Notes: a model not told the origin generated them from the letters alone. Positions 43,008 to 51,971 are shown, numbered from the stretch's first letter. The stretch is 64,000 bases of DNA from Roseiarcus sp963823165 (GCA_963823165.1 CAWGKV010000040.1:62001-126000); one strand, 5' to 3'. Numbers and translations: made by a program.

Positions 43008-45524
43008 TTACGGCCGCGTCGTCGTCAGTTTCAGGGTCCGGAGTTCGAACAGCATCGCCATGAACTCCTCGAAATCCTGAACGTCGTCGGCGAAGCGGCA
43101 GAGCCACAGCACGCCGAAGTCGGCCGTGATCGGAACGCCCGCGCCAGGCGCAGTCGAGAACACGATCGCCGGGGCAAAACCGGAAGTGACCGTCCAGCCC
43201 GAAAGCTGCGGAATCCCGTTCAGGTAAACCGACGTAACGCCCGACGTGCCGTCTACGGCCTCGCTGTACGCCCCCGTGGCCTGGATCAGCGGAAAGACCG
43301 TCGCTTGACCGTCCCCGACGCCTAACGCCTGTCCTGGGGCTCCTGAGAGGCCGGGAGGGGCAAACCAAAAGGGAGTCGCCGCGCCGCCCATCTCGGAGAA
43401 GAACCCGGCGACCGCCTGGAGCGCGGCGTGCGCCGCGTCGGAGCGCAAAACCTCATAGGTCAATTCGACGTCGCGATAGGCGCGCGAGAAGCGCAGCGCC
43501 CGCGTCGAGCGGCCGGAAACGTGATCGGCTACCAGCGTCAAGAAGCGCGGCCGCACATGCACCGACCATCCGACGGTCGCGACGGTCGGGAAGGTCGCAT
43601 AAGCCGGCGGGGTCGGAGGCGGGGTCGGCTGCGGCGGCGGGAGCGAGACGCGCAACCCGTTCGCCCAATCCCCCTGCTGCCAGTTGCCGGTGTCGCCCCA
43701 TTGCGAATTGTCGATCGGGAAGATCGGGAACGGCCGAGCGTCCCAGTTCCAGGCGCAACAGAACGACCATTGCACCATGACGACGCCGGCGCCGCTCGTC
43801 GCGTTGTGGCCGTCCGTGTTCCAATAGTCATAGACCGCTTGGAGCGCGAGGGCGGAGATCGTATCGTCGCGCCGCGGCAGGTAGGTCAGCCCCGGGGCCG
43901 GATCCCAGATCGACCAGAACGGCGTCGCGCTCTCGACCGACTTCGAGTCCCAGAACACGTTCGGCTGATTGGTCGCCCTGTCGACCGACGAGAAGCCATA
44001 CTCGAGGAAGATGATCGACTTCGACTGTGCGGCCCATTCGGTTTGCGGCCCGTGCGGCGACCAGCCGGAGCCGTCGCCATTGTCGTAAACCGCCTGATGC
44101 GTGTTGTTCCACCACCATCGGAGCTGCTTGTTGGCAAGCAACTCCTGGTTTGGATAGTAGGGGTTTCTGGCCTGCGCCAGCCGGTCGCCGGCCGGCAGCG
44201 AGACCCAGAGCGCCGAGCCGTTCGGGTCCCAGCCGGCGCCCGTATGCCCGCCGGCGGCCCCGTCGTTATAGTACCAGCTAAAGTATTGGCCGCCCTCGAT
44301 ATTGGCCTTGATGTAGGGCGTCGAATAGATGGTCGGAACGCCCGACAAGCCAAGGCCGGACATCGTCGCGCTTGATGGAGGCCAAGAGCCGCTCGGCGCG
44401 GGTGCGCTCCAAAAGAGCGTGTCGATTCCTCCGCCGCCCGTCGTCCAGTCGGTCAGCGGCATGTAATTGTCGAACGACACGACGTCGATGTTCGCGTGGG
44501 CGTAGAGCTGATCGAGATGCGGCCACTGGCCGTTCTCGCCCGGGTGCTGCCAGCCCATCCAGCTCGACCAGTCGGCCGAATAGGTGATGAGGTTTTCGAG
44601 CCCCGACAGGCTTTTCGTCAGCCCCGCGCCGTCGAAGACGCTGCGCACGTCGTCGGCTAGCGTAATGAGGCCGGCGACGAAGGGATAATCCCAGACGGCG
44701 TTTCCCGAAAAATCCGTTGTCCCCGCCTTCGTCCAGGCCGGGCCGCGGATGGTCTCGAGGCCCCTGAGCTCGGAGCCGATGACGAAGAGATTGACCCCGC
44801 CCGCGATCACGCAAAGGTTGGCGTAGTGCAGGATCATCCGGCGATAGGTCCAATCGAACAGATAGCCGGAATAGCCGACCGTCAGATTGACCGTGTCGCG
44901 GGAAAAGTCCGCCGTCGTCGCCGGACCGAGGAAGGCGGCGACCGCCGCCGTCGCCGCGGCGGAAACGTCGTTTGCGTAAGTGATGCGCCCGCGCCACGGA
45001 TAGCCGTCCGCCGTCCCGAGCAGGAACGGATAGAAGACGACCTTGAAGCCGCGCGCCTTCAGGTCCCGAATGCAGCGCACGATCGACGGGTCGCTCGGCG
45101 TCCCGCCGTAAACGAACTGATAGTTGCCGCCCGGAACCTGAGGCAGGGGAATCAGCCCCGGATAATCCTGCTCGGTCAGGCCGGAGACCATCCAATGGCC
45201 CGGGAACGGAAAGCCGTCGACGATCTGCTCGACTCCGCCGATCAGATAGATCGTCGACGGGTAGATCTGGCATTGGCTCGCGTCTTCCGAGTTGAAGAAC
45301 CAGGAGCAGACGACCGAGACCGTCCCGCACTCCGGATGCTGGGCCTGCAGTTGGTCCATCGCATAGGAGTAATCGGTCTTCGAGCCGCCCGGCGCATAGA
45401 ACGTGTTCGTCTGCAGGTAGGCGCCAAGCCCACCCGCCTCGCGCTGCGCCGCGCTGTAGGGGACGGTGTCATAGCTCCATTCCCCGGTCGATGGCAGCAG
45501 ATGGACGCCTTTGAGGGTGGGCAC
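43008..45524 (-). CDS. GTA-type TIM-barrel glycoside hydrolase-like protein fused to a DUF2460 domain
   Basis: 838-residue two-domain protein. Residues about 1-615 form a glycoside-hydrolase-like TIM barrel of the GTA type (LYAHANIDVVSFDNYMPLTD, SIIFLEYGFSSVDRATNQP with a likely catalytic Glu, MVQWSFCCAWNWDARPFPIF). After a Pro-rich linker (PPPQPTPPPTPPAYATFP, about 625-642) the remaining 195 residues are a DUF2460 domain (FLTLVADHVSGRSTRALRFS, CRFADDVQDFEEFMAMLFEL). In RcGTA the TIM barrel is part of g15 at the end of the cluster; here it is moved upstream and joined to a g12-type ring protein. Confidence 0.85.
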   Translation of the reverse strand: MPTLKGVHLLPSTGEWSYDTVPYSAAQREAGGLGAYLQTNTFYAPGGSKTDYSYAMDQLQAQHPECGTVSVVCSWFFNSEDASQCQIYPSTIYLIGGVEQIVDGFPFPGHWMVSGLTEQDYPGLIPLPQVPGGNYQFVYGGTPSDPSIVRCIRDLKARGFKVVFYPFLLGTADGYPWRGRITYANDVSAAATAAVAAFLGPATTADFSRDTVNLTVGYSGYLFDWTYRRMILHYANLCVIAGGVNLFVIGSELRGLETIRGPAWTKAGTTDFSGNAVWDYPFVAGLITLADDVRSVFDGAGLTKSLSGLENLITYSADWSSWMGWQHPGENGQWPHLDQLYAHANIDVVSFDNYMPLTDWTTGGGGIDTLFWSAPAPSGSWPPSSATMSGLGLSGVPTIYSTPYIKANIEGGQYFSWYYNDGAAGGHTGAGWDPNGSALWVSLPAGDRLAQARNPYYPNQELLANKQLRWWWNNTHQAVYDNGDGSGWSPHGPQTEWAAQSKSIIFLEYGFSSVDRATNQPNVFWDSKSVESATPFWSIWDPAPGLTYLPRRDDTISALALQAVYDYWNTDGHNATSGAGVVMVQWSFCCAWNWDARPFPIFPIDNSQWGDTGNWQQGDWANGLRVSLPPPQPTPPPTPPAYATFPTVATVGWSVHVRPRFLTLVADHVSGRSTRALRFSRAYRDVELTYEVLRSDAAHAALQAVAGFFSEMGGAATPFWFAPPGLSGAPGQALGVGDGQATVFPLIQATGAYSEAVDGTSGVTSVYLNGIPQLSGWTVTSGFAPAIVFSTAPGAGVPITADFGVLWLCRFADDVQDFEEFMAMLFELRTLKLTTTRP

Positions 45525-45527
45525 GGC

Positions 45528-46841
45528 TCAGGTCCTCAGCCTCTTCAGGCCGAGCGCCGCCCCATGCCGCACCGCCTCGTCGATCGAGCGCAGCATTTCC
45601 TTGCTGTTCGACCGCATCCATTGCGAGACGGACCCCGCGTCGAGCGCCGAGACGTGCACGTTGGTCGTCGGATGGATATGGACCGCCGCGGCGTTCTGGC
45701 CGCCAGCAGAGCGGCCGTCGCCGAGCAGCGATCGAAACGCGCCGGCTTCCGCCGCCGGCATGACGAGCTCGTTGTGATGGACGAGGGTCAGCATGTCTTG
45801 CGGGACCTGCCACATGCCGATGTCGGCTGAGGCGACCGACCCAGCCATGCCGGCGACGGTCGCCTGGGCGGCCGCGGCCGGTCCCGCGGCGAGCGGCCCC
45901 ATCAGCGGTGACAGAAAACCGAACACGCCGGCGAATGTCTCCGCGGCCGACGAAAGGATCGCGCGGACCATCGCCGTCCCCTGCGCCCCCGCAGAGGCCG
46001 CAGCGCCGGCTTCCTCAGCTCCTGCGCGGGCCGCTGCGCCGGCGACGGTCGCCGACGTCATCATCGCTTCGCCGGCGACGTGATGCGCAACGCTCGTTTC
46101 GGTCCATTGAATGAACTTGATCAGGAGCTCCTCCAGAACCTTCCTGAAGGCGGCGCGCCAGGTCTCGGCGCCTGAAATAAGGCCGAGGAGCTGCGAGTTG
46201 AATGCCTGCCCGACCGAACTGGCGAAGGACCGATACTCTCGCTCCTGCTCTTGCAGCGCGGCCCGCGTCAGAGAAGCCGACTCGTCGTCACGCCGACGCG
46301 TCGCCTCGATGATCGTGTCGTCGACGCGCTGTCTGGCTGAGAGCGATTGATCTCCAAGCGCTTCGCGCCTCTGCAGCGCGGCGACTTCGAGCGCATATTC
46401 CTGGTCGAGCGCCTCGCGGGAGAGCCTGAGTTTCTCGCTCTGCGTGATCTCGTAGGCCCTTGCCTCCTCGGCGTAGAGCGCGAGCTTCTGCTTCAATCCG
46501 TCGGCAAGAAGCCGCATTTCCTCCGCTGTCGCGAGCTGCGCCGCTTTCGTCGCGTCGGAATATTCCACGTCGTCGCCAGATCGCAACGCCGCCGCGGCGC
46601 GTGTGCGCTCCGCGGCGAATGACCGCTCGAGCTCCTGGGTCGCGCTCAACGCGTCGCGATAGGGTTGCAGTCGCTCCGCGCTGAACGCCTGCGACGACGC
46701 AGTCGCGAGCGACGCCAGCTGTCCGTTGATCTCGCCGAACGACGCGGAGAAGCTGCGCAGGGCCTCCTTCGCTTCGCTGACGCCAGCGACGAAGTCGGCG
46801 ATCGAGGCGCTGAAGCTGACGGACACATTGGCGTCGGTCAT
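45528..46841 (-). CDS. phage tail tape measure protein (short)
   Basis: 437 residues, strongly helical. The N-terminal Ser/Ala-rich coiled coil (about 15-120) and a charged helical stretch (about 130-215, LRLSREALDQEYALEVAALQ) are followed by hydrophobic Ala/Gly-rich segments (about 255-345). The end is KEMLRSIDEAVRHGAALGLK. Position after the tail assembly chaperones and before the tail tip genes is that of the tape measure protein, which sets tail length. By the usual proportion of protein to tail length it implies a short tail. Confidence 0.8.
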   Translation of the reverse strand: MTDANVSVSFSASIADFVAGVSEAKEALRSFSASFGEINGQLASLATASSQAFSAERLQPYRDALSATQELERSFAAERTRAAAALRSGDDVEYSDATKAAQLATAEEMRLLADGLKQKLALYAEEARAYEITQSEKLRLSREALDQEYALEVAALQRREALGDQSLSARQRVDDTIIEATRRRDDESASLTRAALQEQEREYRSFASSVGQAFNSQLLGLISGAETWRAAFRKVLEELLIKFIQWTETSVAHHVAGEAMMTSATVAGAAARAGAEEAGAAASAGAQGTAMVRAILSSAAETFAGVFGFLSPLMGPLAAGPAAAAQATVAGMAGSVASADIGMWQVPQDMLTLVHHNELVMPAAEAGAFRSLLGDGRSAGGQNAAAVHIHPTTNVHVSALDAGSVSQWMRSNSKEMLRSIDEAVRHGAALGLKRLRT

Positions 46842-46853
46842 TGGCGTTCCTTG

Positions 46854-47092
46854 TCAAAGCGCGCCGTTCGGCAGCGCGGCTTTCAGCTCCGCAATCGTCG
46901 GCTGACGGGCCGGGGCAAGGTCCCGTTGCGGACGATATTTGAGCGCCGCGGCCAGAAGCCAATGGGTCGGCGGATTGCGCCGCCATTCGGCCTGCAGCGC
47001 GAGGAAGCGCGGCACGGTGAGCTGATCGAGCGCCTGATCCCAGCTCCAGCCGAGATTGGCGACGACGCCCGCAATCAGGGCGTCGAAATCGA
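46854..47092 (-). CDS. tail assembly chaperone extension, read by -1 frameshift
   Basis: An open frame without any usual start codon near its beginning. It carries ALIAGVVANLGWSWDQALDQ, PRFLALQAEWRRNPPTHWLL and the end AELKAALPNGAL, typical of the second half of tail assembly chaperones. It overlaps the 3' end of the upstream chaperone ORF in the -1 frame. Shifting at the GGGAAAA heptamer (47093-47099) joins the two into one protein of about 198 residues, the logic of the lambda G-GT pair. Confidence 0.75.
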
Positions 47093-47449
47093 TTTTCCCG
47101 CCTCCGGCGACGCCTCCTGCGTCGCCCTTTCCGCCGGCCGCAACCCCACCGCTTTGGCGACGGAGGGAAAGGCCTGGATCAGTTCGCCGACCGAGAACGG
47201 CAGGTCCAGGAACTCCGCGAAGGTGAATGTGGGGTCGACATGCGCGATCGCGCGCCAGATCGCCTCGGCCAGCCGCTCGAGCTCGGCTTCGCCCAGCCGC
47301 GCGACGCTGTCGCTCGACATCGTCGCGCCGCCCGCTGCGAGATAGATGTCGAACAGGGCCGGCTGGATCGCCTTGATGGCGCGGAAAGGCAGATGCGGCA
47401 GCGCCCAGCTTCTGCCGCCGAGCGCGATGGCGAAAGTCTCCTCGCTCAC
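47075..47449 (-). CDS. tail assembly chaperone (upstream ORF)
   Basis: 124-residue protein starting with GTG at 47449, overlapping the major tail protein stop (GTGA). SEETFAIALGGRSWALPHLP, IQPALFDIYLAAGG and FTFAEFLDLPFSVGELIQAF are typical of GTA g10-like/TAC proteins, which bind the tape measure during tail assembly. Near its end (codons 118-119, GGA AAA) it contains the slippery heptamer that would produce the longer fusion form. Confidence 0.8.
   Translation of the reverse strand: MSEETFAIALGGRSWALPHLPFRAIKAIQPALFDIYLAAGGATMSSDSVARLGEAELERLAEAIWRAIAHVDPTFTFAEFLDLPFSVGELIQAFPSVAKAVGLRPAERATQEASPEAGKSISTP
47093..47099 (-). promoter_or_regulatory. canonical -1 programmed ribosomal frameshift heptamer
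   Basis: On the minus strand G GGA AAA (GGGAAAA), read in the zero frame of the upstream chaperone as GGA-AAA (codons 118 and 119). It fits X-XXY-YYZ exactly. After a -1 slip the next codons are ATC GAT TTC GAC, which lead straight into the downstream chaperone frame. The zero-frame stop follows 15 bases after the heptamer. Such sites are conserved in the tail assembly chaperone genes of long-tailed phages. Confidence 0.75.
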
Positions 47450-48180
47450 GCCGCGTCTCCGAAGTTGAACTGGCAGACCTGGCCGGCGGAATTGGCGAAG
47501 CACTGGAAGTCGAGCTCCGGGATGACGAAATCCTCGAGCTTGGTGCCGAACGAGAGTTTCTCGGCGACGCAGTTGTAGAGCAGCACCGAGAACTGTTTTC
47601 CCGTGCCCGGGTCGGCGGCAAACAGGTTTGCCGAGAAGGTCACCGAGGGGCCGACGAGCTGCGAATTGACGGCGAAGCTCTCGCCGCTCGCGGCGACCGT
47701 GTAGGTGTAGGAGATCAGCACCGCCGCGCCCGCGTCGGCGGACGAGAAGGTGTAGACTCCGCCTGCAACGGAATATTGCCCGACCGACGGGTTCGAGGCG
47801 ACCGCCTTCAGGGGCAGCGACGAACTCGCATAGACGGCGCCCTGGTCGGCGACGAAACTCGCGTGATTGATCGTCGCATAGGTATAGGGCGAGGATGAGG
47901 GAACGGTTGCCGCCTCGCCGAACTGGGTCTGCGTCACGCCGGCTGTCGGCGTCAGGCCGAAGAACAGCGAACCCAAAGCCTGCCCCGAGATGCGCGCCAT
48001 CTTCGCCTTGCCGGTCATCTTCTTCGTGCCGGAGCCGATGGCGACGGGAAAATTGTATTGCCCGTAGAGCGCCTTGGTGGTGGTCGAAATATTGAGCGTC
48101 ACTTCCTGCGCCAGGCCGAAATTGATCGGCGAACCGCCTGCCGGCGTGCCGATCAGCACGCCCGAGCCGAATACGAACAT
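47446..48180 (-). CDS. major tail tube protein
   Basis: 244-residue protein beginning MFVFGSGVLIGTPAGGSPIN, with FGLAQEVTLNISTTTKALYG near residues 22-42 and the C-terminal KLEDFVIPELDFQCFANSAG. The position between the small tail gene and the chaperones, and the beta-rich composition, fit the tail tube protein. It contains an inserted module (about 120-170; SVGQYSVAGGVYTFSSADAG) that also occurs in the head-tail connector at 49526-50347. Confidence 0.85.
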   Translation of the reverse strand: MFVFGSGVLIGTPAGGSPINFGLAQEVTLNISTTTKALYGQYNFPVAIGSGTKKMTGKAKMARISGQALGSLFFGLTPTAGVTQTQFGEAATVPSSSPYTYATINHASFVADQGAVYASSSLPLKAVASNPSVGQYSVAGGVYTFSSADAGAAVLISYTYTVAASGESFAVNSQLVGPSVTFSANLFAADPGTGKQFSVLLYNCVAEKLSFGTKLEDFVIPELDFQCFANSAGQVCQFNFGDAA

Positions 48181-48361
48181 GGGGGACTCCGTTGGAGGAG
48201 GGTGAGGGCAAAATGTCGCGGAGAATCCCGATGGGGGCGTCCGCGTTGGAAGGACTGTTGAACCGAACCTAAGCCGCCCGCCGGCATGCAGGTGTTGCTG
48301 CGGCGGCGCGACGCAGAGAGCGGCTGACGGCCGATTGCAGGAGGGCCAGAGCCAGCGGCCC
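48181..48361. other. short non-coding gap upstream of the major tail gene
   Basis: 181 bases with no convincing gene. A GGAGG element sits a short way upstream of the major tail protein start at 48180. It may carry its own promoter, since it is one of the few real gaps in the tail region. Confidence 0.4.
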
Positions 48362-48592
48362 CTATTCGTTGTCTTCGAGCGCCCTCAGCATGTCGTCCAT
48401 GCCGGGTTCGATCAATTCGTCGCCGCGGAAGACGCTAACGGACACGACGTCGTTTTCGTCGATTCCGACCTCGACTCTCTTGCCCCCTGATCTTGCGGTG
48501 ATCAACCGGTCGAGAGGTGCGGATCTCCTGAGGATAAAGCTGCTGCGTCGCGATTCGAACACCTGCATGCCTGTAAAGATCTTTGACGCCAT
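48362..48592 (-). CDS. small hypothetical tail-region protein
   Basis: 76-residue protein (MASKIFTGMQVFESRRSSFI ... DDMLRALEDNE) with a basic first half and an acidic C-terminus. No family recognised. An in-frame GTG at 48610 overlapping the previous stop (GTGA) is an alternative start that would add six residues. It lies between the tail terminator and major tail genes, where small assembly proteins are frequent. Confidence 0.6.
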   Translation of the reverse strand: MASKIFTGMQVFESRRSSFILRRSAPLDRLITARSGGKRVEVGIDENDVVSVSVFRGDELIEPGMDDMLRALEDNE

Positions 48593-48606
48593 GCGTGTTC
48601 TCTCTG

Positions 48607-49041
48607 TCACGGCCCAACCAGCCGCACGCTGACCACCGCCAGCCCGTCGCCGTCGAGGTCGCCCGTGTCGCGCACCGGCACGCCCATGATCTTGCAGTCG
48701 TGCACGGCGCCGCCGAGGGTCTGGCGGCCGAGGGCGGCGTCGGCGCCTGAGGGCGCGAGCGCGGCGTCGATGGCGTCGAGCGCCGCGTTGATGGCGGTCG
48801 ATCCGGTCGTCGTCGGATCTTGCGAGGCGAAATAGAGGACGAGTTTTGCTTCGAACGTCCGTTTCGGGGCGGCCGGAGACGGCCACGCGTAGACTTCCGG
48901 CCCAGACTCCAGCTGGAAGAACGCGGGACGCAGGGACGACGGCACTTCGCCCCACATCTTTATCCGCCGCGACGCGAGTCCCCACGGATAGGCGGCGGAC
49001 ACCGCAGCGAACAGCGCGGAGAAGGCGGCTTCGCGGCTCAT
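48607..49041 (-). CDS. tail terminator / DUF3168-like protein
   Basis: 144-residue protein: MSREAAFSALFAAVSAAYPW, then VPSSLRPAFFQLESGPEVYA and the C-terminal VSVRLVGP. Size, order and the NAALDAIDAALAP helix fit the tail terminator (GTA g8-like) that caps the tail tube and joins it to the neck. The ATG at 49041 overlaps the previous stop (ATGA). Confidence 0.75.
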   Translation of the reverse strand: MSREAAFSALFAAVSAAYPWGLASRRIKMWGEVPSSLRPAFFQLESGPEVYAWPSPAAPKRTFEAKLVLYFASQDPTTTGSTAINAALDAIDAALAPSGADAALGRQTLGGAVHDCKIMGVPVRDTGDLDGDGLAVVSVRLVGP

Positions 49042-49526
49042 GCGTTCGTCCAGGTTTCGGCGACGCATCCTGAGAGGGCGGACGCAATGTCGCCGCTCAT
49101 CTCCTCGAGAGAGGAGCGCAGGTAGGACCGCTCCGGAATCAGCGAGCCGGGATGCTCGACCTTGCGGGCGAAGAGCTCGGCGCCGCCGGCGATGAAGGCC
49201 AGCGCCTTCGCCTTGGCCGGCAGGATCTCGTGAGCCGCGGTCTTGCCGCCGTATTCCTGGATCGCCGCATATTTGACGTCGCCGACCGAGCCGACAGACG
49301 CGATAACGCCGTCGCCGTCCGCCGCGACCTCGGCTGCGATTGATTCACGCAGCGCGCCGGAGCGCGACTTTAACGCGGCGCCCATGAGCTTGTCGTTCCT
49401 TACGCGGTCGGCGAGCGCGGCCGCGAGGTCGGCCGCCTTGGCCTCGAGCGCCGCGGCGAGGGCAGCCGGCAGGGCGTCGAGCCGAGCATCCGTCTCGTCG
49501 ATGCCGTCGATGCCGATCGCGAACAT
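49038..49526 (-). CDS. HK97 gp10-like neck/tail-completion protein
   Basis: 162-residue protein with an N-terminal helix (LDALPAALAAALEAKAADLA), then LKSRSGALRESIAAEV and the conserved YAAIQEYGGKTAAHEILPAK, with GSLIPERSYLRSSLEEM near the end. The 'IQEYGG ... PERSYLRSSL' pattern is the signature of the HK97 gp10 family. The start (ATG 49526) overlaps the previous stop as TGATG. Confidence 0.85.
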   Translation of the reverse strand: MFAIGIDGIDETDARLDALPAALAAALEAKAADLAAALADRVRNDKLMGAALKSRSGALRESIAAEVAADGDGVIASVGSVGDVKYAAIQEYGGKTAAHEILPAKAKALAFIAGGAELFARKVEHPGSLIPERSYLRSSLEEMSGDIASALSGCVAETWTNA

Positions 49527-50347
49527 CAGAAAGCCACCCGCTTGTAGGGCTGCATCATCGCCAGCACCGGCGCCGGAATCGCACTCGCATCGTAGGCGAT
49601 GGTTTCCTGGCCGCCGATGGATTTCGACCTGAGGCCGATATGCTCGGCCGCGCGGAAGCGTCCAGCCGCCATCTCGAGCGCCGCCTGCGCGAGGTCCTGC
49701 GGCACATAGCCGTAAGAGAGGGTCAGCGCCTGTCCGGCGTCGGCGGCGGAGAAGGAATAGACGCCGGCGCTGACCGCGTATTGTCCGGGCCCCGGCGCAG
49801 CGGCCACCGGCGCGAGCGCCGCGCCGGTCGAAGCGTAGACGACGCCGAGGTCGGACGCCCACGGCCCGTAAGGCGCGGAGGCCGTGATCTGGAACGGCGC
49901 GGAGGAGGGAATGCTCTGCGCCTCGCCCTGCACGGCATAGCCGGCGCGATAGGAGACGACGAGGCTCTGCCGGCCGGGGCGATAGCAATCGCCGAAAAGA
50001 TCGATCGCCTGCGGGCGGCCCGGCGGCGCGGCGTCGCCTGTCTGAAGGACGTAGCCGACCGAGGCGTCCAGATCCGCGCTCTGGTTCGGCGGGACCACGA
50101 TGCCGCGCCACAGAACCGTATTGACCTGCAGCACCGGCCATTGCCGGAGCGTGACGCGCCGCGTCTCGAGATCGAGCGTCTCGGTGTAGGACTGCGGCAA
50201 AAAGCCGGGCCGGCTCAAGAAGGCGTAGGCGGTCCGGCTCGCCGCCGTGACGAGCGCCGCCAGCGTCGTATCGTTCGGGCCAGCGCCCGGAGGCAGGCCG
50301 AGCCAGGCTTTCAATGCGGCGAGCGTGGTGAGATCGTTGGGCGACAT
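49526..50347 (-). CDS. head-tail connector (phiE125 gp8-like)
   Basis: 273-residue protein. The N-terminal helical region MSPNDLTTLAALKAWLGLPP and AASRTAYAFLSRPGFL is the connector motif; the C-terminal helix ends IPAPVLAMMQPYKRVAF. Between them (about 165-215) is a beta module with GPGQYAVSAGVYSFSAADAG, shared with the major tail protein. The start at 50347 has GAGG six bases upstream. It should form the ring below the portal. Confidence 0.8.
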   Translation of the reverse strand: MSPNDLTTLAALKAWLGLPPGAGPNDTTLAALVTAASRTAYAFLSRPGFLPQSYTETLDLETRRVTLRQWPVLQVNTVLWRGIVVPPNQSADLDASVGYVLQTGDAAPPGRPQAIDLFGDCYRPGRQSLVVSYRAGYAVQGEAQSIPSSAPFQITASAPYGPWASDLGVVYASTGAALAPVAAAPGPGQYAVSAGVYSFSAADAGQALTLSYGYVPQDLAQAALEMAAGRFRAAEHIGLRSKSIGGQETIAYDASAIPAPVLAMMQPYKRVAF

Positions 50348-50468
50348 GCGGGCCTCGAAGAGGGGCATTCCGATAGGCTGGCGCCGCGGCCGCCCTCGAC
50401 AGGGCGTCCGCAAGGGACGCCCTGTCTTCCGACGAGCGAGGGGAGGCGGAGCTCGCCGTCGAAACTGT

Positions 50469-51971
50469 TCAGCCGTTGCCGATGTTGGTGAGGATGCCGA
50501 CGCCGAACGGCGCGTAGACGGCGAGGGTCTCTTCCGTATAGACGCCGAACTCGCGCCGGCGGGTGCGCAACGGCCAGTCGACGCGATAATAGTCGCGGCG
50601 GGTCAGCACCTCGGCGACGTTGGGCGTCTGGTTCGACTGGTACCAGACGGGCAGGCGTTCGCAGAGCGCGAGGATCGTGCCCGGCGGCAGATCGGGGTGC
50701 ACCTTGATCGGGATGTCGAAGCCGCCGTCGACGCTGAACGGATTGTAGTACCAGCGCACGACGCCGGAGGCCGAGATCCCGTACGGTCCGCCCTTGTCGC
50801 CGTCGGCCGCGACATTGTAGCGAATGAGGGGGCCCGAAGCGTTGGTCAGGCACTTGTTGGTGATGTTGCGCTGTTCCTGCGCGTTGACGTAGAGCGCCGT
50901 CGGCGACAGGCGGTAGGTGTTCCACATCGAAACGAGCATGTTGTCGAGCTCGAGCACCGAGCCGCGTCCCGACGCGGTTAGGAACGACCCGGTTCCGGCC
51001 GTTCCGGAGGCCAGCGCCTGGACGTAGGCGCCGTTCGCCGGGTTGAAGCCGACGGTCAGCAGACCGTCGAAGGCGAGCGTCGGGTTGCGCGAGTTGTCGG
51101 CGGCTATGACGGTCGCGGCCTGTTGGCCGGACGTCAGCGGCGCGCTGAAGGCCGCGCTGTTGATGGTGGTGATGGCCTGCAGCGTTTCATTGCCGACGGA
51201 GCCGACATACCAGGCGTAGCCGACGGCGCCGGCGACCGTAGCGGCGGTCGCATAAAGCGTCTGGCCGAGCGTCACCGCCTGAGTGGCGCTTGAGCTGCGC
51301 ATCGAGGAGCCGCCGTTCAGCGTGTACGTGTTGCCGTCGTTGCCGATGATGGTCTTCGTGGTCGCGACGCCGCCGGGGACGCTCGAGTTCCGGTAGCCTT
51401 CGAAGGTGAGCGCAACGACGATCACCGAATAGGTGGCGGCCGGGAGCGTCGCGCCCGCCCCCGAGGCGGAGAGCGAAGGCGCCGCGGGCGTCCCGAGCGC
51501 GAGGGACGCGTTGCCGCCGAGGAGCGCCGTCTCCTCCTTGCGCATCGTCTTCTGCAGCAGGCGAAGCGTGGCAGTCGCGTTGAGGTCTTCGAAACCCTCG
51601 GCGGCGGCCTCCGCTTCGAAGGTCACCGTGTCTTCCTCGCCGAGCGTCAGGTAGGGGGCAACCTGCGCTTGAGCGGAATAGGACATGCTCGCCGTGCGCT
51701 GGCCTTCGGGCACCCAGCCCATCGAGTCGTAGCCGGACCCGAGGATCGAGGTGATGGTGCGCCAGCGCGCAGCGTCGCCGGGATTGAGCCGGGCGACGCG
51801 GGGCAGCGAATTCCGCAGCGGCGTGACGATCGGATAGAGGTTCTTCGCCGGCGCCTGCAGGTCGTAGGCGGACAGGCCGGTCGAAACCGTGACGGTCTTG
51901 GCGAGCGCGTTGTCAGAAAGCGCCTCCTTCGTGAGGCGCAGGGTTTCTTCGGTAGCATGGAGTAGGCTCAT
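50469..51971 (-). CDS. major capsid protein
   Basis: 500-residue protein placed directly after the protease/tailspike region. MSLLHATEETLRLTKEALSD and NLYPIVTPLRNSLPRVARLN at the start, VAPYLTLGEEDTVTFEAEAA (about 110-130), and RYNVAADGDKGGPYGISASG with the C-terminal VYAPFGVGILTNIGNG indicate an HK97-fold capsid protein. It carries an inserted beta domain (about 180-320). A Shine-Dalgarno AGGAA is seven bases upstream of the ATG at 51971. A frame open further upstream has no sensible start. Confidence 0.85.
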   Translation of the reverse strand: MSLLHATEETLRLTKEALSDNALAKTVTVSTGLSAYDLQAPAKNLYPIVTPLRNSLPRVARLNPGDAARWRTITSILGSGYDSMGWVPEGQRTASMSYSAQAQVAPYLTLGEEDTVTFEAEAAAEGFEDLNATATLRLLQKTMRKEETALLGGNASLALGTPAAPSLSASGAGATLPAATYSVIVVALTFEGYRNSSVPGGVATTKTIIGNDGNTYTLNGGSSMRSSSATQAVTLGQTLYATAATVAGAVGYAWYVGSVGNETLQAITTINSAAFSAPLTSGQQAATVIAADNSRNPTLAFDGLLTVGFNPANGAYVQALASGTAGTGSFLTASGRGSVLELDNMLVSMWNTYRLSPTALYVNAQEQRNITNKCLTNASGPLIRYNVAADGDKGGPYGISASGVVRWYYNPFSVDGGFDIPIKVHPDLPPGTILALCERLPVWYQSNQTPNVAEVLTRRDYYRVDWPLRTRRREFGVYTEETLAVYAPFGVGILTNIGNG

